A stretch of DNA of 64,000 nt, from the NCBI RefSeq assembly GCF_030410485.1, contig NZ_JAUHHC010000005.1, forward strand, positions 248,001 to 312,000, written 5' to 3'. Shown piece by piece: positions 55,019-64,000 of this stretch; within the stretch, counting starts at the first letter, position 1; the number at the start of each line of letters is the position of its first letter. This stretch comes from Roseateles violae (lineage in GTDB: Bacteria; Pseudomonadota; Gammaproteobacteria; Burkholderiales; Burkholderiaceae_C). The notes beneath the pieces were generated by a model. It saw only the letters and a list, made by a program, of their open reading frames with translations, had not been told where the DNA came from and ran no database searches. The position numbers were made by a program, and so were the translations under genes.

Positions 55019-55119
55019 CTCGGTCGTCTCCTGCATCTGCTTGTCCATTGAAGCGGAATCTAGACCCGGGCGACTCATCTGTGAAATCAAAGTTTCAACT
55101 AGACTGATCCGAGACGCCT

Positions 55120-56021
55120 ATGAATCTCTCGATTCGCCATCTGCGCGGCTTCCTCGCGCTTGCCGAGCTGCGCAGCTTCACCCGCGCCGCCGAGGCCGCT
55201 CATCTCTCGCAACCGGCATTCAGCGCGCTGATCCGGCAGCTGGAGGAAGAGCTTGGAGCGCGCCTGTTCGACCGCAGCACCCGCAGCGTCGAACCGAGCC
55301 TGGAAGGCCGGGCCTTCGAGAGCTCCGCGCGGCGTGTGCTGGCCGAGTTCGACGCGGCGATCGGCGCGGTCCGCGAGCGCGCATCGCTGCAGCGCGGCCG
55401 GGTGTCCATCGCCCTGCTGCCCTCGCTGGCGGCGGGCTGGCTGCCCGAGGTGCTGGCGGCCTCCGCGATCGTCATCCGGCCATCGAGCTGCAGGTGGCGG
55501 ACGTGCTGTCGGAAGCCTGCATCGAGCGGGTGAAGAACGGGCAGGCGGACTTCGCGCTGGCCGCGACGCGCGCCGACACCCCGGAGCTGCAGGCCGAGCG
55601 CTTCTGCAGCGATGGCTTCCACCTGGTCTGCCGGGCCGATCATCCGCTGGCCGCTCGGCGCAATCCGCAACCCGCGGACCTGGCGCCCTACCCCTTCATC
55701 CATTTGTCCCGCACCTCCAGCGTCCGGCAGTACGTGGAGGCGGCCACGCATCCGCAGCGCTTGCCGGCGCTGCTCGAGGTCGACCAGCTGGCGACCGTCG
55801 CCGGCATGGTGCGTGCCGGCCTGGGCATCAGCGTGGTGCCGACGCTCACCCTCTACCAGTTCGGCGCGCCCGAACTCGTCACCCGGCCGCTGGGCTGGCC
55901 CGGGCTCGAGCGCAATGTCTATCTGGTGCGGCGGCGCGAACGCGGGCTGTCGTTCGCGGCGCAGGCCTTCTACGAACAGCTGATGGCCATGCGGCCCGGG
56001 GATCGCCGCGCCCGCCGATAG
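55120..56021 (+). pseudogene. LysR-family regulator with a single-base frameshift
   Basis: The first 114 codons read as a normal LysR protein: winged helix MNLSIRHLRGFLALAELRS..., AHLSQPAFSALIRQLEEEL and LPSLAAGWLPEVLAA. At about 55458-55463 one base is missing (GCCTCCGC where GCC TTC CGC is expected), so the frame runs out at 55533. In the next frame the effector domain continues without a gap (RDRHPAIELQVADVLSEAC through AGLGISVVPTL to the stop at 56021). Together they would form a 300-residue protein of standard length. This is a recent mutation or a sequencing error. It is divergent from atuA, so it probably regulated the AtuA-TctC operon. Confidence 0.88.
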
Positions 56022-56022
56022 G

Positions 56023-57087
56023 TCAGCGCTCTTCGGACGCGTGGCGCTCCGTCCTGCCGTCGGCATGGCGGGCAAAGCGCCCGTCCTCCTCGCCGTGCAC
56101 CGGCGCCGGGTCGGCCCAGGGCCAGCCGCCGAACTGGGTGCGCCGGTAGTCCTCGTATGCCTGTCGCAGCTCCTGCTCGGTGTTCATCACGAAGGGCCCG
56201 TACTGGGCCACCGGCTCGCCGATGGGGCGGCCCTGCAAGAGCAGCAGTTCGGCGACCTCGTCTCCATTGATCAGGGCGACATCGGCGCCCGCCCGCAGCT
56301 CGATCGCTGATCTGGCCTCCACCTCCCGGCCCTCGACGGTGATCTGGCTGCCGGCGAAGAAGTAGAGCTTGCGACGCGTGCCCTCGCCGATCGCCGCCGG
56401 CAGCAGCCAGCGCGCCTGCGGCTCCATGCGGATGGTCCAGATGGCCAGGTCCGCGTTCAGGCGCGAGGCCCATGAATCCGGCGGCGGCGCCAGCGGCCTC
56501 GTCACATCGCCCGGGGCCGCGAGGCTGCCGGCGATGCAGACGACCTCGGTGCCGCGCCCGCCCTCGTCGATGGCCCGGTGCCGCGGGATGTCCTGCGACC
56601 AGAACATCGTGAAATGCGGTTCGACCATCTTGCTGTCGGCCGGCAGGTTCAGCCAGATCTGGAACAGCTCCAGCGGGTTCGAACGCTCGGTGTGCAGCAG
56701 CGGGAACATCTCCGCATGGACGATGCCCTTGCCCGCCGTCAGCCACTGGACGTCGCCGCCGCCGAAGCGCGCGGTGGCACCCAGCGAATCGGAGTGGTCG
56801 ATGCGGCCCTTGCGCACGATCGTCACCGTCTCGAAGCCGCGATGCGGATGCGCCGGGAAGCCGGGCACCTGCTGGCCGTGATACATGCTCCAGCCGTCCT
56901 TGCGCGAGAAGTCCGACCCGATCTGACGGCCCGACAGCAGCGAGGCGGCGGGCCCGTAGCGGCCATTGCCCGGCGGATAGGCATCGTCGTGGTGCACGCA
57001 GAACAGGAAGGGGTCGATGGTCTCCCACGGGAAGCCAAGGGCCTCCACGGACAGCAGGGCGGAGCTCGGCGGGGGCTTGGTGCTCAT
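56023..57087 (-). CDS. Pirin-family bicupin protein
   Basis: A 354-residue pirin. The first cupin has the metal-site motifs AHPHRGFETVT and GIVHAEMF, and WLTAGKGIVHAE is a pirin hallmark; the second cupin (about 195-300) has FAGSQITVEGREVE and the end includes FGGWPW. Bacterial pirins are iron proteins with quercetinase-like or regulatory activity; the role here is unknown. The start at 57087 places the first strand correctly. The gene converges on the frameshifted LysR gene one base from its stop. It is followed upstream by 176 bases of intergenic sequence before the tRNA. Confidence 0.88.
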   Translation of the reverse strand: MSTKPPPSSALLSVEALGFPWETIDPFLFCVHHDDAYPPGNGRYGPAASLLSGRQIGSDFSRKDGWSMYHGQQVPGFPAHPHRGFETVTIVRKGRIDHSDSLGATARFGGGDVQWLTAGKGIVHAEMFPLLHTERSNPLELFQIWLNLPADSKMVEPHFTMFWSQDIPRHRAIDEGGRGTEVVCIAGSLAAPGDVTRPLAPPPDSWASRLNADLAIWTIRMEPQARWLLPAAIGEGTRRKLYFFAGSQITVEGREVEARSAIELRAGADVALINGDEVAELLLLQGRPIGEPVAQYGPFVMNTEQELRQAYEDYRRTQFGGWPWADPAPVHGEEDGRFARHADGRTERHASEER

Positions 57088-57263
57088 GGCTTGGATTCCG
57101 ATCTGGGCTCGGCGCCAGGGCCCAGGCGCTGGCGCCGGGCCCCTTCGTCGATGAATGCCCCAACCCTAACGCGAATCGACGGCTCTTGCAGCGCCCGGCC
57201 GAGCGCTCCGCGCCGCGGGCCCGCTCGGCTCATGGCCGCGCAATCCGGCGTGCATGTCCTAAG

Positions 57264-57542
57264 TGGTAGGCCGTGCAGGACTTGAACCTGCGACCAAAGG
57301 ATTCCGGTTTGTGCCCATTTCTGGACTCCCTGGACTATGCCTTCGCCATGGGCCTTGCGGCCGGTAGGCGGGCGCCGTCTAGTCTCTACACCTTCCCCTC
57401 GCGGGGCTTGGCTCGGCGTTGCCTTGTGCCTTGCGGCCGTCAGGTTTCGCCGAATTTGACGCCATTCACTCGGGCGCTTTCGCCTCCCGGTGCACAACTT
57501 TCGCTATGAGTCCTCTGCTCTAACCAACTGAGCTAACGGCCC
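57264..57542 (-). tRNA. tRNA-Ile (CAU, probably lysidine-modified) interrupted by a group I intron
   Basis: Exons, 77 nt in all with encoded CCA, fold as a normal tRNA. Acceptor GGGCCGT pairs with ACGGCCT (first pair is G-U), D arm GCTC/GAGC, anticodon stem GAGGA/TCCTT, loop CTCATAA and T arm CAGG-TTCAAGT-CCTG. The anticodon is CAT. The TTGGTCG variable region and body match tRNA-Ile2 of proteobacteria more than elongator tRNA-Met, so TilS would convert C34 to lysidine. The loop is split after CAT by 202 nt (57304-57505). The intron must be removed for the tRNA to work. It is divergent in position from pirin and read in the same direction as hrcA. Confidence 0.88.
57304..57505 (-). ncRNA. Azoarcus-type group I self-splicing intron
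   Basis: A 202-nt intron in the anticodon loop, between U36 and A37. It has the conserved group I core: P-like AAATTCGGCGAAACC, Q-like GGCAACGCCGAGCCAAG, R with the guanosine-site GGTGTAGAGACTAGACGG, and S AAGGCATAGTCCAGGGAG. The internal guide GTG near the 5' end pairs with exon CAT leaving U-G at the splice site. The 3' end is ACAAACCGG with terminal G. These core strings are nearly the same as in the 205-nt Azoarcus tRNA-Ile intron, subgroup IC3, from memory. P2, P5 and P9 loops differ (P9 has CCA-GAAA-TGG). No homing endonuclease frame is present. Confidence 0.93.
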
Positions 57543-57621
57543 ACTGATACAACAACTGCTGTTTCCCCTCTCCGGAAACCACATCTCGGGAAGGCCCGCG
57601 ATTGTATGCGCGGGACGGCGG

Positions 57622-58644
57622 CTACTTCTGCGACAGCGCCTGGCTGATCATCCGCGAGGTGATGTCGACGATCTGGATCATGCGGTCGTAGGCCATGCGG
57701 GTCGGGCCGATCACGCCCAGGGTGCCGACGACCTGGCCGTCGACCTCGTAGGGCGAGGAGACGATGGACAGTTCCTCGAAGGGCACGACCTGGCTCTCGC
57801 CGCCGATATAGATCCGCACCCCCTCGGCGCGGCTGGAGACGTCGAGCAGGCGCATCAGCTGCGTCTTCTGCTCGAACATGTCGAACAGCCGCCGCAGGCT
57901 GCCCATATCGTTGTTGAAGTCCTGCACGGCCAGCAGATTGCGCTCGCCCGAGATGACGACGCGCTCCTGTTCGTCGGCCAGCGCCTCGCTGCCGACCTGC
58001 ACGGCCGCGCTCATCAGGCCGGCGATCTCGCTGCGCAGCGCGTCGACCTCGCCCTTCAGGCGCTCGCGCACCTGTTCCAGGCTCAGGCCGGCGTAATGCG
58101 CGTTCAGCCGGTTGCTGGCCTCGGCCAGTTCGGCCTGGTTGAAGTCCTGGGCGGTGAAGATCACGCGGTTCTGCACATCGCCGTCCGGCGCGACCATGAT
58201 GACCAGCACCCGGCGCTCGCCCAGGCGCAGGAACTCGATATGGTGGAAGACGCTGGGCTTGCGCGGCGCGGTGACGACGCCGACGAAATTCGACAGGCTG
58301 GACAGCAGATGCGCGGCGCTGGCGATCACGCGCTGCGGCTGGTCCGGCTGCAGCGCCGGCGTCTCGATCCCGCGCGGCTGGGCGACGAGGCTGCTGGGCT
58401 GGGCGGTCAGCATGGTGTCGACGAAGAGGCGGTAGCCGCGCGCGGTCGGGATGCGGCCGGCACTGGTGTGGGGGCTGGCAATCAGGCCCAGTTCCTCCAG
58501 GTCCGCCATCACATTGCGTATCGTCGCCGGGCTCAGCTCCAGGCCCGAGGCCTTGGACAGCGTGCGGGAACCGACCGGCTGGCCGTCGGCGATATAGCGT
58601 TCGACCAGGGTTTTCAGCAGTGATTTCGAGCGCTCGTCGAGCAT
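57622..58644 (-). CDS. hrcA: Heat-inducible transcription repressor HrcA
   Basis: A 340-residue HrcA, standard length. It represses groE and dnaK-type operons by binding CIRCE operators. The N-terminal winged helix shows [37 protein letters not shown] and [19 protein letters not shown], all hallmarks; the C-terminal GAF-like dimer region ends MISQALSQK. It is divergent from nadK by 68 bases, a conserved arrangement in Burkholderiales. No CIRCE element was seen in that gap. The stop lies 80 bases from the tRNA on the same strand, with CCCGCG/CGCGGG (57595-57614) as a possible weak terminator stem. Confidence 0.96.
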   Translation of the reverse strand: MLDERSKSLLKTLVERYIADGQPVGSRTLSKASGLELSPATIRNVMADLEELGLIASPHTSAGRIPTARGYRLFVDTMLTAQPSSLVAQPRGIETPALQPDQPQRVIASAAHLLSSLSNFVGVVTAPRKPSVFHHIEFLRLGERRVLVIMVAPDGDVQNRVIFTAQDFNQAELAEASNRLNAHYAGLSLEQVRERLKGEVDALRSEIAGLMSAAVQVGSEALADEQERVVISGERNLLAVQDFNNDMGSLRRLFDMFEQKTQLMRLLDVSSRAEGVRIYIGGESQVVPFEELSIVSSPYEVDGQVVGTLGVIGPTRMAYDRMIQIVDITSRMISQALSQK

Positions 58645-58712
58645 GGCGCGATTGTACGGAGGCCCGCGCCGGGCTTCAGTGAGTGAACACCCGCTGTGGT
58701 GTAATTCTTGCC

Positions 58713-59588
58713 ATGTCCAAACGTTTCAGACATGTCGCGCTGGTGGGCAAGCACCAGGCCCGCGGCATACGCCCGATTCTCGAGGAGATCGCCGATTTCG
58801 TGACCGATCTGGGCCTCGATGTGTCGCTGGAGCGCGAAACGGCCGAGAACACCGGCATCACCGATTTCGAGGGCCTGACCAACGAGGAGCTCGGTGCGCA
58901 ATGCGACCTGGCCATCGTCGTGGGCGGCGACGGGACGATGCTGGGCTTTGCCCGCGACATGGCGCGCCAGGGCCTGCCCCTGGTCGGCATCAACCAGGGG
59001 CGGCTGGGCTTCATCACCGATATCTCGATCGAGCATTACCGCGAGGCCTTGGCGCCCATGCTCGCCGGCGACTACGAGATGGAGCAGCGCGCGATGCTGG
59101 AAGGCTCGGTGCTGCGCGACGGCGAGAGCATCTTCGAAGGCCTGGCGCTGAACGATGTGGTCGTCAGCCGCGGCGCGACGGCGGCCATGGTCGAGCTGCG
59201 GGTCGACGTCGGCGACGAGTTCGTCGCCAATCTGCGCGCCGATGGCGTGATCATCGCCTCGCCGACCGGCTCGACCGCCTATGCGCTGTCGGCCGGCGGC
59301 CCCATCCTGCATCCGAGCATCGCCGGCTGGCTGCTGGTGCCGATCGCCTCGCATGCGCTGTCGAACCGGCCCATCGTGCTGCCGGACCACGGCGAGGTGC
59401 GGCTGCAGATCGTCGCCGGCCGCGACGCCAGCGTGAACTTCGATATGCAGAGCCTGGCCAGCCTGCTGCACGGCGATCTGATCACCGTGCGCCGCTCGGC
59501 CCACCAGATCCGCTTCCTGCATCCGAAGGGCTGGAGCTATTACGCCACGCTGCGCCGCAAGCTGCGCTGGTACGAAGGGGTGAGCTGA
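58713..59588 (+). CDS. nadK: NAD kinase
   Basis: A 291-residue ATP-NAD kinase, the sole route to NADP. Motifs: [27 protein letters not shown] and the substrate site [15 protein letters not shown]. Start [13 protein letters not shown] at 58713 fits the family; a GTG 30 bases earlier is less likely. A TGTAAT at 58700-58705 resembles a -10 element but is too close to the ATG to use a long leader. It is followed three bases after its stop by recN. Confidence 0.97.
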   Translation: MSKRFRHVALVGKHQARGIRPILEEIADFVTDLGLDVSLERETAENTGITDFEGLTNEELGAQCDLAIVVGGDGTMLGFARDMARQGLPLVGINQGRLGFITDISIEHYREALAPMLAGDYEMEQRAMLEGSVLRDGESIFEGLALNDVVVSRGATAAMVELRVDVGDEFVANLRADGVIIASPTGSTAYALSAGGPILHPSIAGWLLVPIASHALSNRPIVLPDHGEVRLQIVAGRDASVNFDMQSLASLLHGDLITVRRSAHQIRFLHPKGWSYYATLRRKLRWYEGVS

Positions 59589-59591
59589 ATC

Positions 59592-61304
59592 ATGTTGAGG
59601 CGTTTGAGCCTGCGGGACTTCGTCATCGTCTCCGAACTGGAACTGGACTTCGGACCCGGCTTCGCCGTGCTGACCGGCGAGACCGGCGCCGGCAAGTCCA
59701 TCCTGATCGACGCGCTGCAGCTGGCGCTGGGCAGCCGTGGCGATGCCGGCGTCGTGCGCGAGGGTGCGGCGCGCGCCGAGATCACGGCCGAGTTCGACAC
59801 GCCGGCAGCGCTGCAGCCCTGGCTGGAGGAAGCCGGCTTCGACGGCGAGGCCGAGACCCTGCTGCTGCGCCGGGTGATCGACGCGCAAGGCAAGAGCCGC
59901 GCCTGGATCAACGGCAGCCCGGCGACGGTCGCCCAGCTGCGCGAGAGCGCGGACAGCCTGCTCGACATCCATGGCCAGCATGCCTGGCAAGGCCTGACCC
60001 GCGCGCCCTCGGTGCGCGCGCTGCTGGACGGTTATGCCGGCCTGGACACCGCGCCGCTGGCGCGTGCCTATGAGGACTGGAAGCTGGCCGCCGAGCGCCT
60101 GGACGCGGCGCAGAACCGCTCGGCCGACTTGCTGCGCGAGCGCGAGCGCCTGGCCTGGCAGATCGGCGAGGTCGATCGCCTTTCGCCCGGCGCGGACGAG
60201 TGGGACGAGATGAATGCCGAGCACCAGCGCCTGTCGCACGGGCAGTCGCTGCTGGACGCCGCGCGGCTGGCGCTGGACGCGCTGTCCGAGGCCGAGCAGA
60301 ACGCCGAATCGCTGACCGCCTCGGCGCTGGACCAGCTGGAAAAGGTGCTCGACTTCGATGCCGAATTGCAGCCGGCCGTCGACACCTTGCGCAGCGTGCA
60401 GGCGCAGCTGCAGGACGCCAGCCACTCGCTCTCCACCTATCTGCATGGCACCGAGCTGGACCCCGAGCGCATGCAGCAGCTGGACGAGCGCGTCTCGGCC
60501 TGGCTGACGCTGGCGCGGCGCTATCGCCGCCCGCCGGCCGAGCTGCCGGCGCTCCTGCAGCAATGGCGCGATGAACTCCAGGCCCTGGACGCCGCGGGCG
60601 ATTTGCAGGCGCTGGAGCAAGCCTTGGCCCAAGCCCGCCAGGCCTTCGACAAGGAAGCCCGGCGCATCAGCGCCGCGCGCGCCGCCGCCGCGCCCAAGCT
60701 GGCCGCCGCGGTGACGCAGGCGATGCAGCAGCTGGGCATGGCCGGTGGCGCCTTCGAGATCAATCTGCTGGCCCAGGCGCAGCCGCAGAGCTTCGGCCTC
60801 GAATCGGCCGAGTTCCTGGTCGCCGGCCATGCCGGCAGCACGCCGCGGCCGCTGGCCAAGATCGCTTCCGGCGGCGAACTGTCGCGCATCGCCTTGGCGA
60901 TTGCCGTCACGACCTGCCAGCAGGACGGTGCCAGCGGCGGCGCCGGCACCCTGATCTTCGACGAGATCGACGCCGGCGTCGGCGGCGCGGTGGCCGAGAC
61001 GGTCGGCCGGCTGATGAAGCAGCTGGGCCGCACGGCCCAGGTGCTGGCCGTCACCCACCTGCCCCAGGTCGCCGCCTGCGCCGACCAGCATCTGGTCGTG
61101 GCCAAGGCCTTTGCCGAGGGCCGCACCAGCAGCGATGTGCGGCCGGTGGTGGGCGAGGCCCGCGTTGCCGAGATCGCCCGCATGCTGGGCGGCGAGCGAC
61201 TGTCCTCGACCAGCATCGCCCACGCGCAGGAGATGCTGGACAGCGGCGCCGCGCTGGCGGCCCGGCAGCCGGCCGTACGCGCGACGCGAAAGGCCGGCAC
61301 ATGA
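59592..61304 (+). CDS. recN: DNA repair protein RecN
   Basis: A 570-residue SMC-like ATPase in double-strand-break repair. The N-terminal Walker A is [16 protein letters not shown]; a long coiled coil of about 300 residues follows with two Glu/Gln/Arg-rich arms; the C-terminal part holds the ABC signature [12 protein letters not shown] and Walker [13 protein letters not shown] plus THLPQVAA. Length is normal. It begins three bases after nadK and overlaps rapZ by four (ATGA), one transcript likely. Confidence 0.97.
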   Translation: MLRRLSLRDFVIVSELELDFGPGFAVLTGETGAGKSILIDALQLALGSRGDAGVVREGAARAEITAEFDTPAALQPWLEEAGFDGEAETLLLRRVIDAQGKSRAWINGSPATVAQLRESADSLLDIHGQHAWQGLTRAPSVRALLDGYAGLDTAPLARAYEDWKLAAERLDAAQNRSADLLRERERLAWQIGEVDRLSPGADEWDEMNAEHQRLSHGQSLLDAARLALDALSEAEQNAESLTASALDQLEKVLDFDAELQPAVDTLRSVQAQLQDASHSLSTYLHGTELDPERMQQLDERVSAWLTLARRYRRPPAELPALLQQWRDELQALDAAGDLQALEQALAQARQAFDKEARRISAARAAAAPKLAAAVTQAMQQLGMAGGAFEINLLAQAQPQSFGLESAEFLVAGHAGSTPRPLAKIASGGELSRIALAIAVTTCQQDGASGGAGTLIFDEIDAGVGGAVAETVGRLMKQLGRTAQVLAVTHLPQVAACADQHLVVAKAFAEGRTSSDVRPVVGEARVAEIARMLGGERLSSTSIAHAQEMLDSGAALAARQPAVRATRKAGT

Positions 61305-62221
61305 GCGCACTGCCCCCGATCCCGGACGATGGCGAGCGCAGCGATGTCGTGCTGGTCACCGGCATGGCCGGCGGCGGCAAGTCGGTCGCCATGCATGCGC
61401 TGGAGGATGCCGGCTTCTTCTGCGTGGACAATCTGCCGGCCGAGCTGCTGCTGGACTTCCTGCGCCTGGAACGTCAGCGCAGTGAACGCCGCGTCGCCAT
61501 TGCCGTCGACGTGCGCAGCGCCGGTTCGCTGCCGCTGCTGCTGCCGCTGATCAAGGACCTGCGCGCCAGCGGCGTCGCGATCCGCTCGATCTTCCTCGAC
61601 GCCAATACCGAGGCGCTGATGCGGCGCTTCTCGGAGACGCGCCGCCCGCATCCGCTGCGCCAGGACTACGACACCCAGTTCGGCAGCCTGGACGGCGAGG
61701 ACCAGCACCGCGCGCTGCTCGATGCGATCGCGCTGGAGCGCGAGCTGCTGGCCGCGCTGCGCGTGGAGTCCACCGTCATCGACACCAGCCAGCTGCGCCC
61801 GGCCCAGCTGCGCAGCTGGGTGCGCGATCTGGTCGGCGTCAGCGGCAGCTCGCTCACCCTGGTGTTCGAGTCATTTGCCTTCAAGCATGGCGTGCCCAGC
61901 GATGCTGACTTCGTCTTCGACGTGCGGGTGCTGCCGAATCCCTATTACGACCGCGAGCTGCGGCCGCTGACCGGCCGCGATGCGCCGGTGGCCGCCTATC
62001 TGGCGGCGCAGCCCGAGGTGGGCGTGATGCAGGAGCAGATCGCCGGCTTTCTGCAGCGCTGGCTGCCCAGCTTCGCCGCCGACCAGCGCAGCTATCTGAC
62101 GGTGGCGATCGGCTGCACCGGCGGCCAGCACCGCTCGGTCTATCTGGTCGAGATGCTGGCGCGGCGCTTCAGCCACCATGGCCAGGTGCTGAAGCGGCAC
62201 CGCGAGCTGGACGCCCGCTAG
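61301..62221 (+). CDS. rapZ: RNase adapter RapZ
   Basis: A 306-residue P-loop protein of the RapZ/YvcJ family. In enterobacteria it guides RNase E to the small RNA GlmZ and so controls glucosamine-6-phosphate synthesis; its role in Burkholderiales is less known. The P-loop reads [12 protein letters not shown] (usual form GMSGSGKS). The C-terminal RNA-binding part has [17 protein letters not shown], a family hallmark, and [10 protein letters not shown]. It overlaps the recN stop by four bases. It is convergent with the small membrane-protein gene, with five bases between. Confidence 0.95.
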   Translation: MSALPPIPDDGERSDVVLVTGMAGGGKSVAMHALEDAGFFCVDNLPAELLLDFLRLERQRSERRVAIAVDVRSAGSLPLLLPLIKDLRASGVAIRSIFLDANTEALMRRFSETRRPHPLRQDYDTQFGSLDGEDQHRALLDAIALERELLAALRVESTVIDTSQLRPAQLRSWVRDLVGVSGSSLTLVFESFAFKHGVPSDADFVFDVRVLPNPYYDRELRPLTGRDAPVAAYLAAQPEVGVMQEQIAGFLQRWLPSFAADQRSYLTVAIGCTGGQHRSVYLVEMLARRFSHHGQVLKRHRELDAR

Positions 62222-62226
62222 CAGGC

Positions 62227-62538
62227 TCAAGCCCGCTGCTTGCCCTCTTCCGAGGCCAGCACGGCCAGGAAGGCGGCCGTGCCAACCGGAAACAGCAGCA
62301 CGATGAAGGCCAGCCAGGGCAGCAGCGCGCGGCCGGCGCGCTTGACCGCGATCACCATAAAGGTCATGTGCGCGGCGACGGCGCAGCCCAGGCCTATGCC
62401 CAGCAGCGCCATTCTTGCGACCGGCGGGTCTTCCAGGTTCGCCGACGAGATCAGGAACCACAGACAGCAGGCGGCGACTAGCAGCGCGATCAATGCCGAT
62501 TCGACGGCGCTCTTCAATTCGGGTTTGTTGTTCAGCAT
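62227..62538 (-). CDS. Small membrane protein (103 aa)
   Basis: The start at 62538 has GGGGAG upstream, giving MLNNKPELKSAVESALIALL. Three hydrophobic helices can be drawn (about 14-34, 42-65 and 70-93), with a charged end SEEGKQRA. No motif gives a function. It is ten bases downstream of mutY on the same strand and may be cotranscribed. It converges on rapZ. Confidence 0.7.
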   Translation of the reverse strand: MLNNKPELKSAVESALIALLVAACCLWFLISSANLEDPPVARMALLGIGLGCAVAAHMTFMVIAVKRAGRALLPWLAFIVLLFPVGTAAFLAVLASEEGKQRA

Positions 62539-62548
62539 CGACTCCCCT

Positions 62549-63577
62549 TCAGGCAATCATCTTTTTGAGCGGCGCCGGCAGCGCATAGTCGGCCAGGCGC
62601 TCGCGTGCTACCCATTCTCCACCGGCCGGCAGCGCCGGCGCCGCCTCGATCTCGGCGCGGCGTGTGTGCAGCACCCAGTCGAAATGGGTCAGCGCATGCT
62701 CGATGCGCGGCATCACTTCCAGCTCCGCGCCCAGGCGGCCGGCCTCGCTCAGCAGCGCCGGCTCGTCGTCGAACATCGGCAGGCTCCATAGCCCGGCCCA
62801 GACGCCCTGCGCCGGCCGCTGCTGCAGCAGCACCCGACCCTCGCTTTCCAGCCACAGCCACCAGTTCTCGCGCCGACCGCGCTTGAGCTTTTTGGTCTTG
62901 ATCGGATAGCGGCCCGGCTCGCCCTCGGCGCGGCCGGCGCAAAGCTCGGACACCGGGCACAGCAGGCATTGCGGCGCGCGCACCGAGCAGATGCCGGCGC
63001 CCAGATCCATCAGCCCCTGCGTGTAGCGGCCGATCTCGCGCGCCGGCAGCAGGGCCTCGGCATGGCGCCAGAGCCGCTTCTCCTCGGCCGCGCTGGCCAG
63101 GTCGCCGTCGAAGGCCAGCAGCCGGGAGAGCACCCGCTTCACATTGCCGTCCAGGATCGCCACCCGCTCGCTGAAAGCAAAGGCCGCGATCGCCGCCGCC
63201 GTCGAGCGGCCGATGCCGGGCAGCTGCTGCAGCTCGGCCGCGCTGCGCGGGAATTCGCCGCCATGCTGCTCGGCCACCGCCCGCGCGCAGGCATGCAGAT
63301 TGCGCGCCCGGCTGTAATAGCCCAGGCCCGCCCACAGCGCCAGCACCTCGTCCAGGCTGGCCACCGCCAGCGCGACGACGGTCGGGAAACGCTCCAGAAA
63401 GCGCTGGTAGTAGCCCAGCACCGTCGTCACCTGCGTCTGCTGCAGCATGATCTCGGACAGCCAGACGCGATAGGGATCGCGGGTGTTCTGCCAGGGCAGC
63501 TCGTTGCGGCCATGCCGGCGCTGCCAGGCAATCAGCAGATCGGCAAAGCCGGCGGGCGGGACTATCTCTTTTGGCAT
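62549..63577 (-). CDS. mutY: A/G-specific adenine glycosylase
   Basis: A 342-residue MutY removing adenine mispaired with 8-oxoguanine or guanine. It has [15 protein letters not shown], the helix-hairpin-helix [12 protein letters not shown] and catalytic Asp in [11 protein letters not shown], the 4Fe-4S cysteines CSVRAPQC-x2-C-x5-C (spacing 6-2-5), and a C-terminal NUDIX-like recognition domain with WAGLWSLP. The gene overlaps the end of mutM by 16 bases. mutM acts on the same lesion, so the pair forms an oxidative-damage repair unit. Confidence 0.97.
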   Translation of the reverse strand: MPKEIVPPAGFADLLIAWQRRHGRNELPWQNTRDPYRVWLSEIMLQQTQVTTVLGYYQRFLERFPTVVALAVASLDEVLALWAGLGYYSRARNLHACARAVAEQHGGEFPRSAAELQQLPGIGRSTAAAIAAFAFSERVAILDGNVKRVLSRLLAFDGDLASAAEEKRLWRHAEALLPAREIGRYTQGLMDLGAGICSVRAPQCLLCPVSELCAGRAEGEPGRYPIKTKKLKRGRRENWWLWLESEGRVLLQQRPAQGVWAGLWSLPMFDDEPALLSEAGRLGAELEVMPRIEHALTHFDWVLHTRRAEIEAAPALPAGGEWVARERLADYALPAPLKKMIA

Positions 63578-64000
63578 GTGGGACAGAAAAAGCTCGAGCG
63601 CTGGCCCTGCACGATGCGGCGCACCGGCGTCGCGCAGACCCGGCAGGGCTGGCCCTCGCGGCCATAGACCTGGGCCTGCATCTGGAAGCTGCCGGCCACG
63701 CCATGCGCGTCCCTGAAGTCGCGCAAGGTCGTGCCGCCGGCGTCCAGCGCGCGCGTCAGCACGCCGCGCACCGCCTGCGCCAGCTTCTCGGCCCGCGGGC
63801 GGCTCAGGCGGGCGGCCGGCAGGCGCGGGTCGATGCCGGCCAGGAACAGCGCCTCGCAGGCGTAGATATTGCCGGCGCCGACGACGATGTCGCCGGCCAG
63901 CAGCGCCAGCTTGACCGCGACCCGGCGGCCGGCCAGGCGCTGGTGCAGATAGGCGCCGTCGAAGCGCGGATCGAAGGGCTCCAGGCCCAGGCCGGTCAGC
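63562..64000 (-). CDS. mutM: Formamidopyrimidine-DNA glycosylase, 5' end outside the window
   Basis: The visible part is the C-terminal 145 residues of MutM/Fpg. It includes [18 protein letters not shown], the [12 protein letters not shown] segment, and the C-terminal zinc finger with four cysteines ([10 protein letters not shown] ... FFCPTCQKR), which is complete. It excises 8-oxoguanine and other oxidised purines from DNA. The start and the catalytic N-terminal Pro-Glu lie beyond base 64000. Its stop at 63562-63564 lies inside the first codons of mutY, indicating coupling. Confidence 0.95.
   Translation of the reverse strand, partial: LTGLGLEPFDPRFDGAYLHQRLAGRRVAVKLALLAGDIVVGAGNIYACEALFLAGIDPRLPAARLSRPRAEKLAQAVRGVLTRALDAGGTTLRDFRDAHGVAGSFQMQAQVYGREGQPCRVCATPVRRIVQGQRSSFFCPTCQKR

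Noticed and set aside
57273-57509. A 78-codon plus-strand frame over the tRNA region
   Set aside because: It runs antisense through tRNA exons and the group I intron core, whose conservation explains the sequence.
57264-57542. Reading the tRNA as elongator tRNA-Met
   Set aside because: The CAT anticodon fits both, but the variable and T arms resemble tRNA-Ile2 and the intron occupies the site known in tRNA-Ile(CAU) of Azoarcus. Not fully excluded.
58645-58712. CIRCE operator between hrcA and nadK
   Set aside because: The characteristic nine-base inverted repeat with nine-base spacer is not present there.
58614-61310. An 898-codon open frame on the minus strand opposite nadK and recN
   Set aside because: Both sense genes are unmistakable; the antisense product has no domain.

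Overview
The window is very GC-rich and densely coded, with frequent 1-8 base gene overlaps. The block hrcA - nadK - recN - rapZ - mutY - mutM at 57.6-64 kb, the Bug/TctC receptor and the gene content in general suggest a betaproteobacterium of the Burkholderiales, perhaps the Rubrivivax/Roseateles/Leptothrix side. This placement is inferred from gene content and codon style; no rRNA is present. I see no insertion sequence, prophage, integrase or CRISPR array. No stretch above 300 bases is left unexplained: the longest apparent gap (57088-57621) holds an intron-bearing tRNA gene.

Layout. 0-3.3 kb: end of a Gly/Ser-rich gene, a terminator, a small basic protein and a large catalase (katE). 3.4-12.4 kb: a DJ-1-like protein, a sensorless histidine kinase with a degenerate receiver, an NtrC-type sigma-54 activator, a GmhB-like phosphatase, a 1396-residue CheB-CheR-PAS-kinase hybrid with a single-domain response regulator, and a small lipoprotein. 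12.8-28.6 kb: a glycoconjugate locus. Its plus-strand operon (two glycosyltransferases, an amidohydrolase, rfaE2, rfaE1, gmhA, a GH1-like glycosidase) meets a minus-strand run (SDR, glycosyltransferases, two GT9 heptosyltransferase-like proteins, a NodU-type carbamoyltransferase, a UDP-glucuronate-decarboxylase-like SDR). Together with gmhB at 6.7-7.3 kb it holds the complete ADP-heptose precursor set apart from an epimerase.

28.8-31.5 kb: an Atm1-like ABC exporter fused to a degenerate histidine-kinase ATPase-like region and an intact receiver domain. 31.6-39.8 kb: an SDR, a PCMT-erythromycin-esterase fusion, a membrane protein, a GFA-like protein, a strongly structured putative small RNA, a lipoprotein metallo-hydrolase, an internally deleted alpha-carbonic anhydrase, a second erythromycin-esterase-like protein and two exported proteins of unknown function. 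39.8-43.4 kb: a membrane-anchored GH5 glycosidase overlapping an MFS transporter gene. 43.6-49.1 kb: an AraC regulator followed by FGGY kinase, class II aldolase, class III aminotransferase and a degenerate aldolase homologue, apparently one uncharacterised sugar or amino-sugar pathway. 49.1-57.1 kb: a structured repeat, a PAS/GAF histidine kinase, two tiny proteins, a TctC-AtuA operon with a frameshifted LysR gene, and a pirin. 57.2-57.5 kb: tRNA-Ile(CAU) interrupted by a 202-nt Azoarcus-type group I intron. 57.6-64 kb: the housekeeping block, ending in a truncated mutM.

How the parts work together. Several signalling proteins (NtrC pair, CheBR kinase plus receiver, PAS kinase, ABC-receiver fusion) lie around the heptose glycan locus. 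Four-base ATGA overlaps indicate translational coupling through most of that locus and in the aldolase operon. The links between signalling proteins and their targets are inferred only from position.
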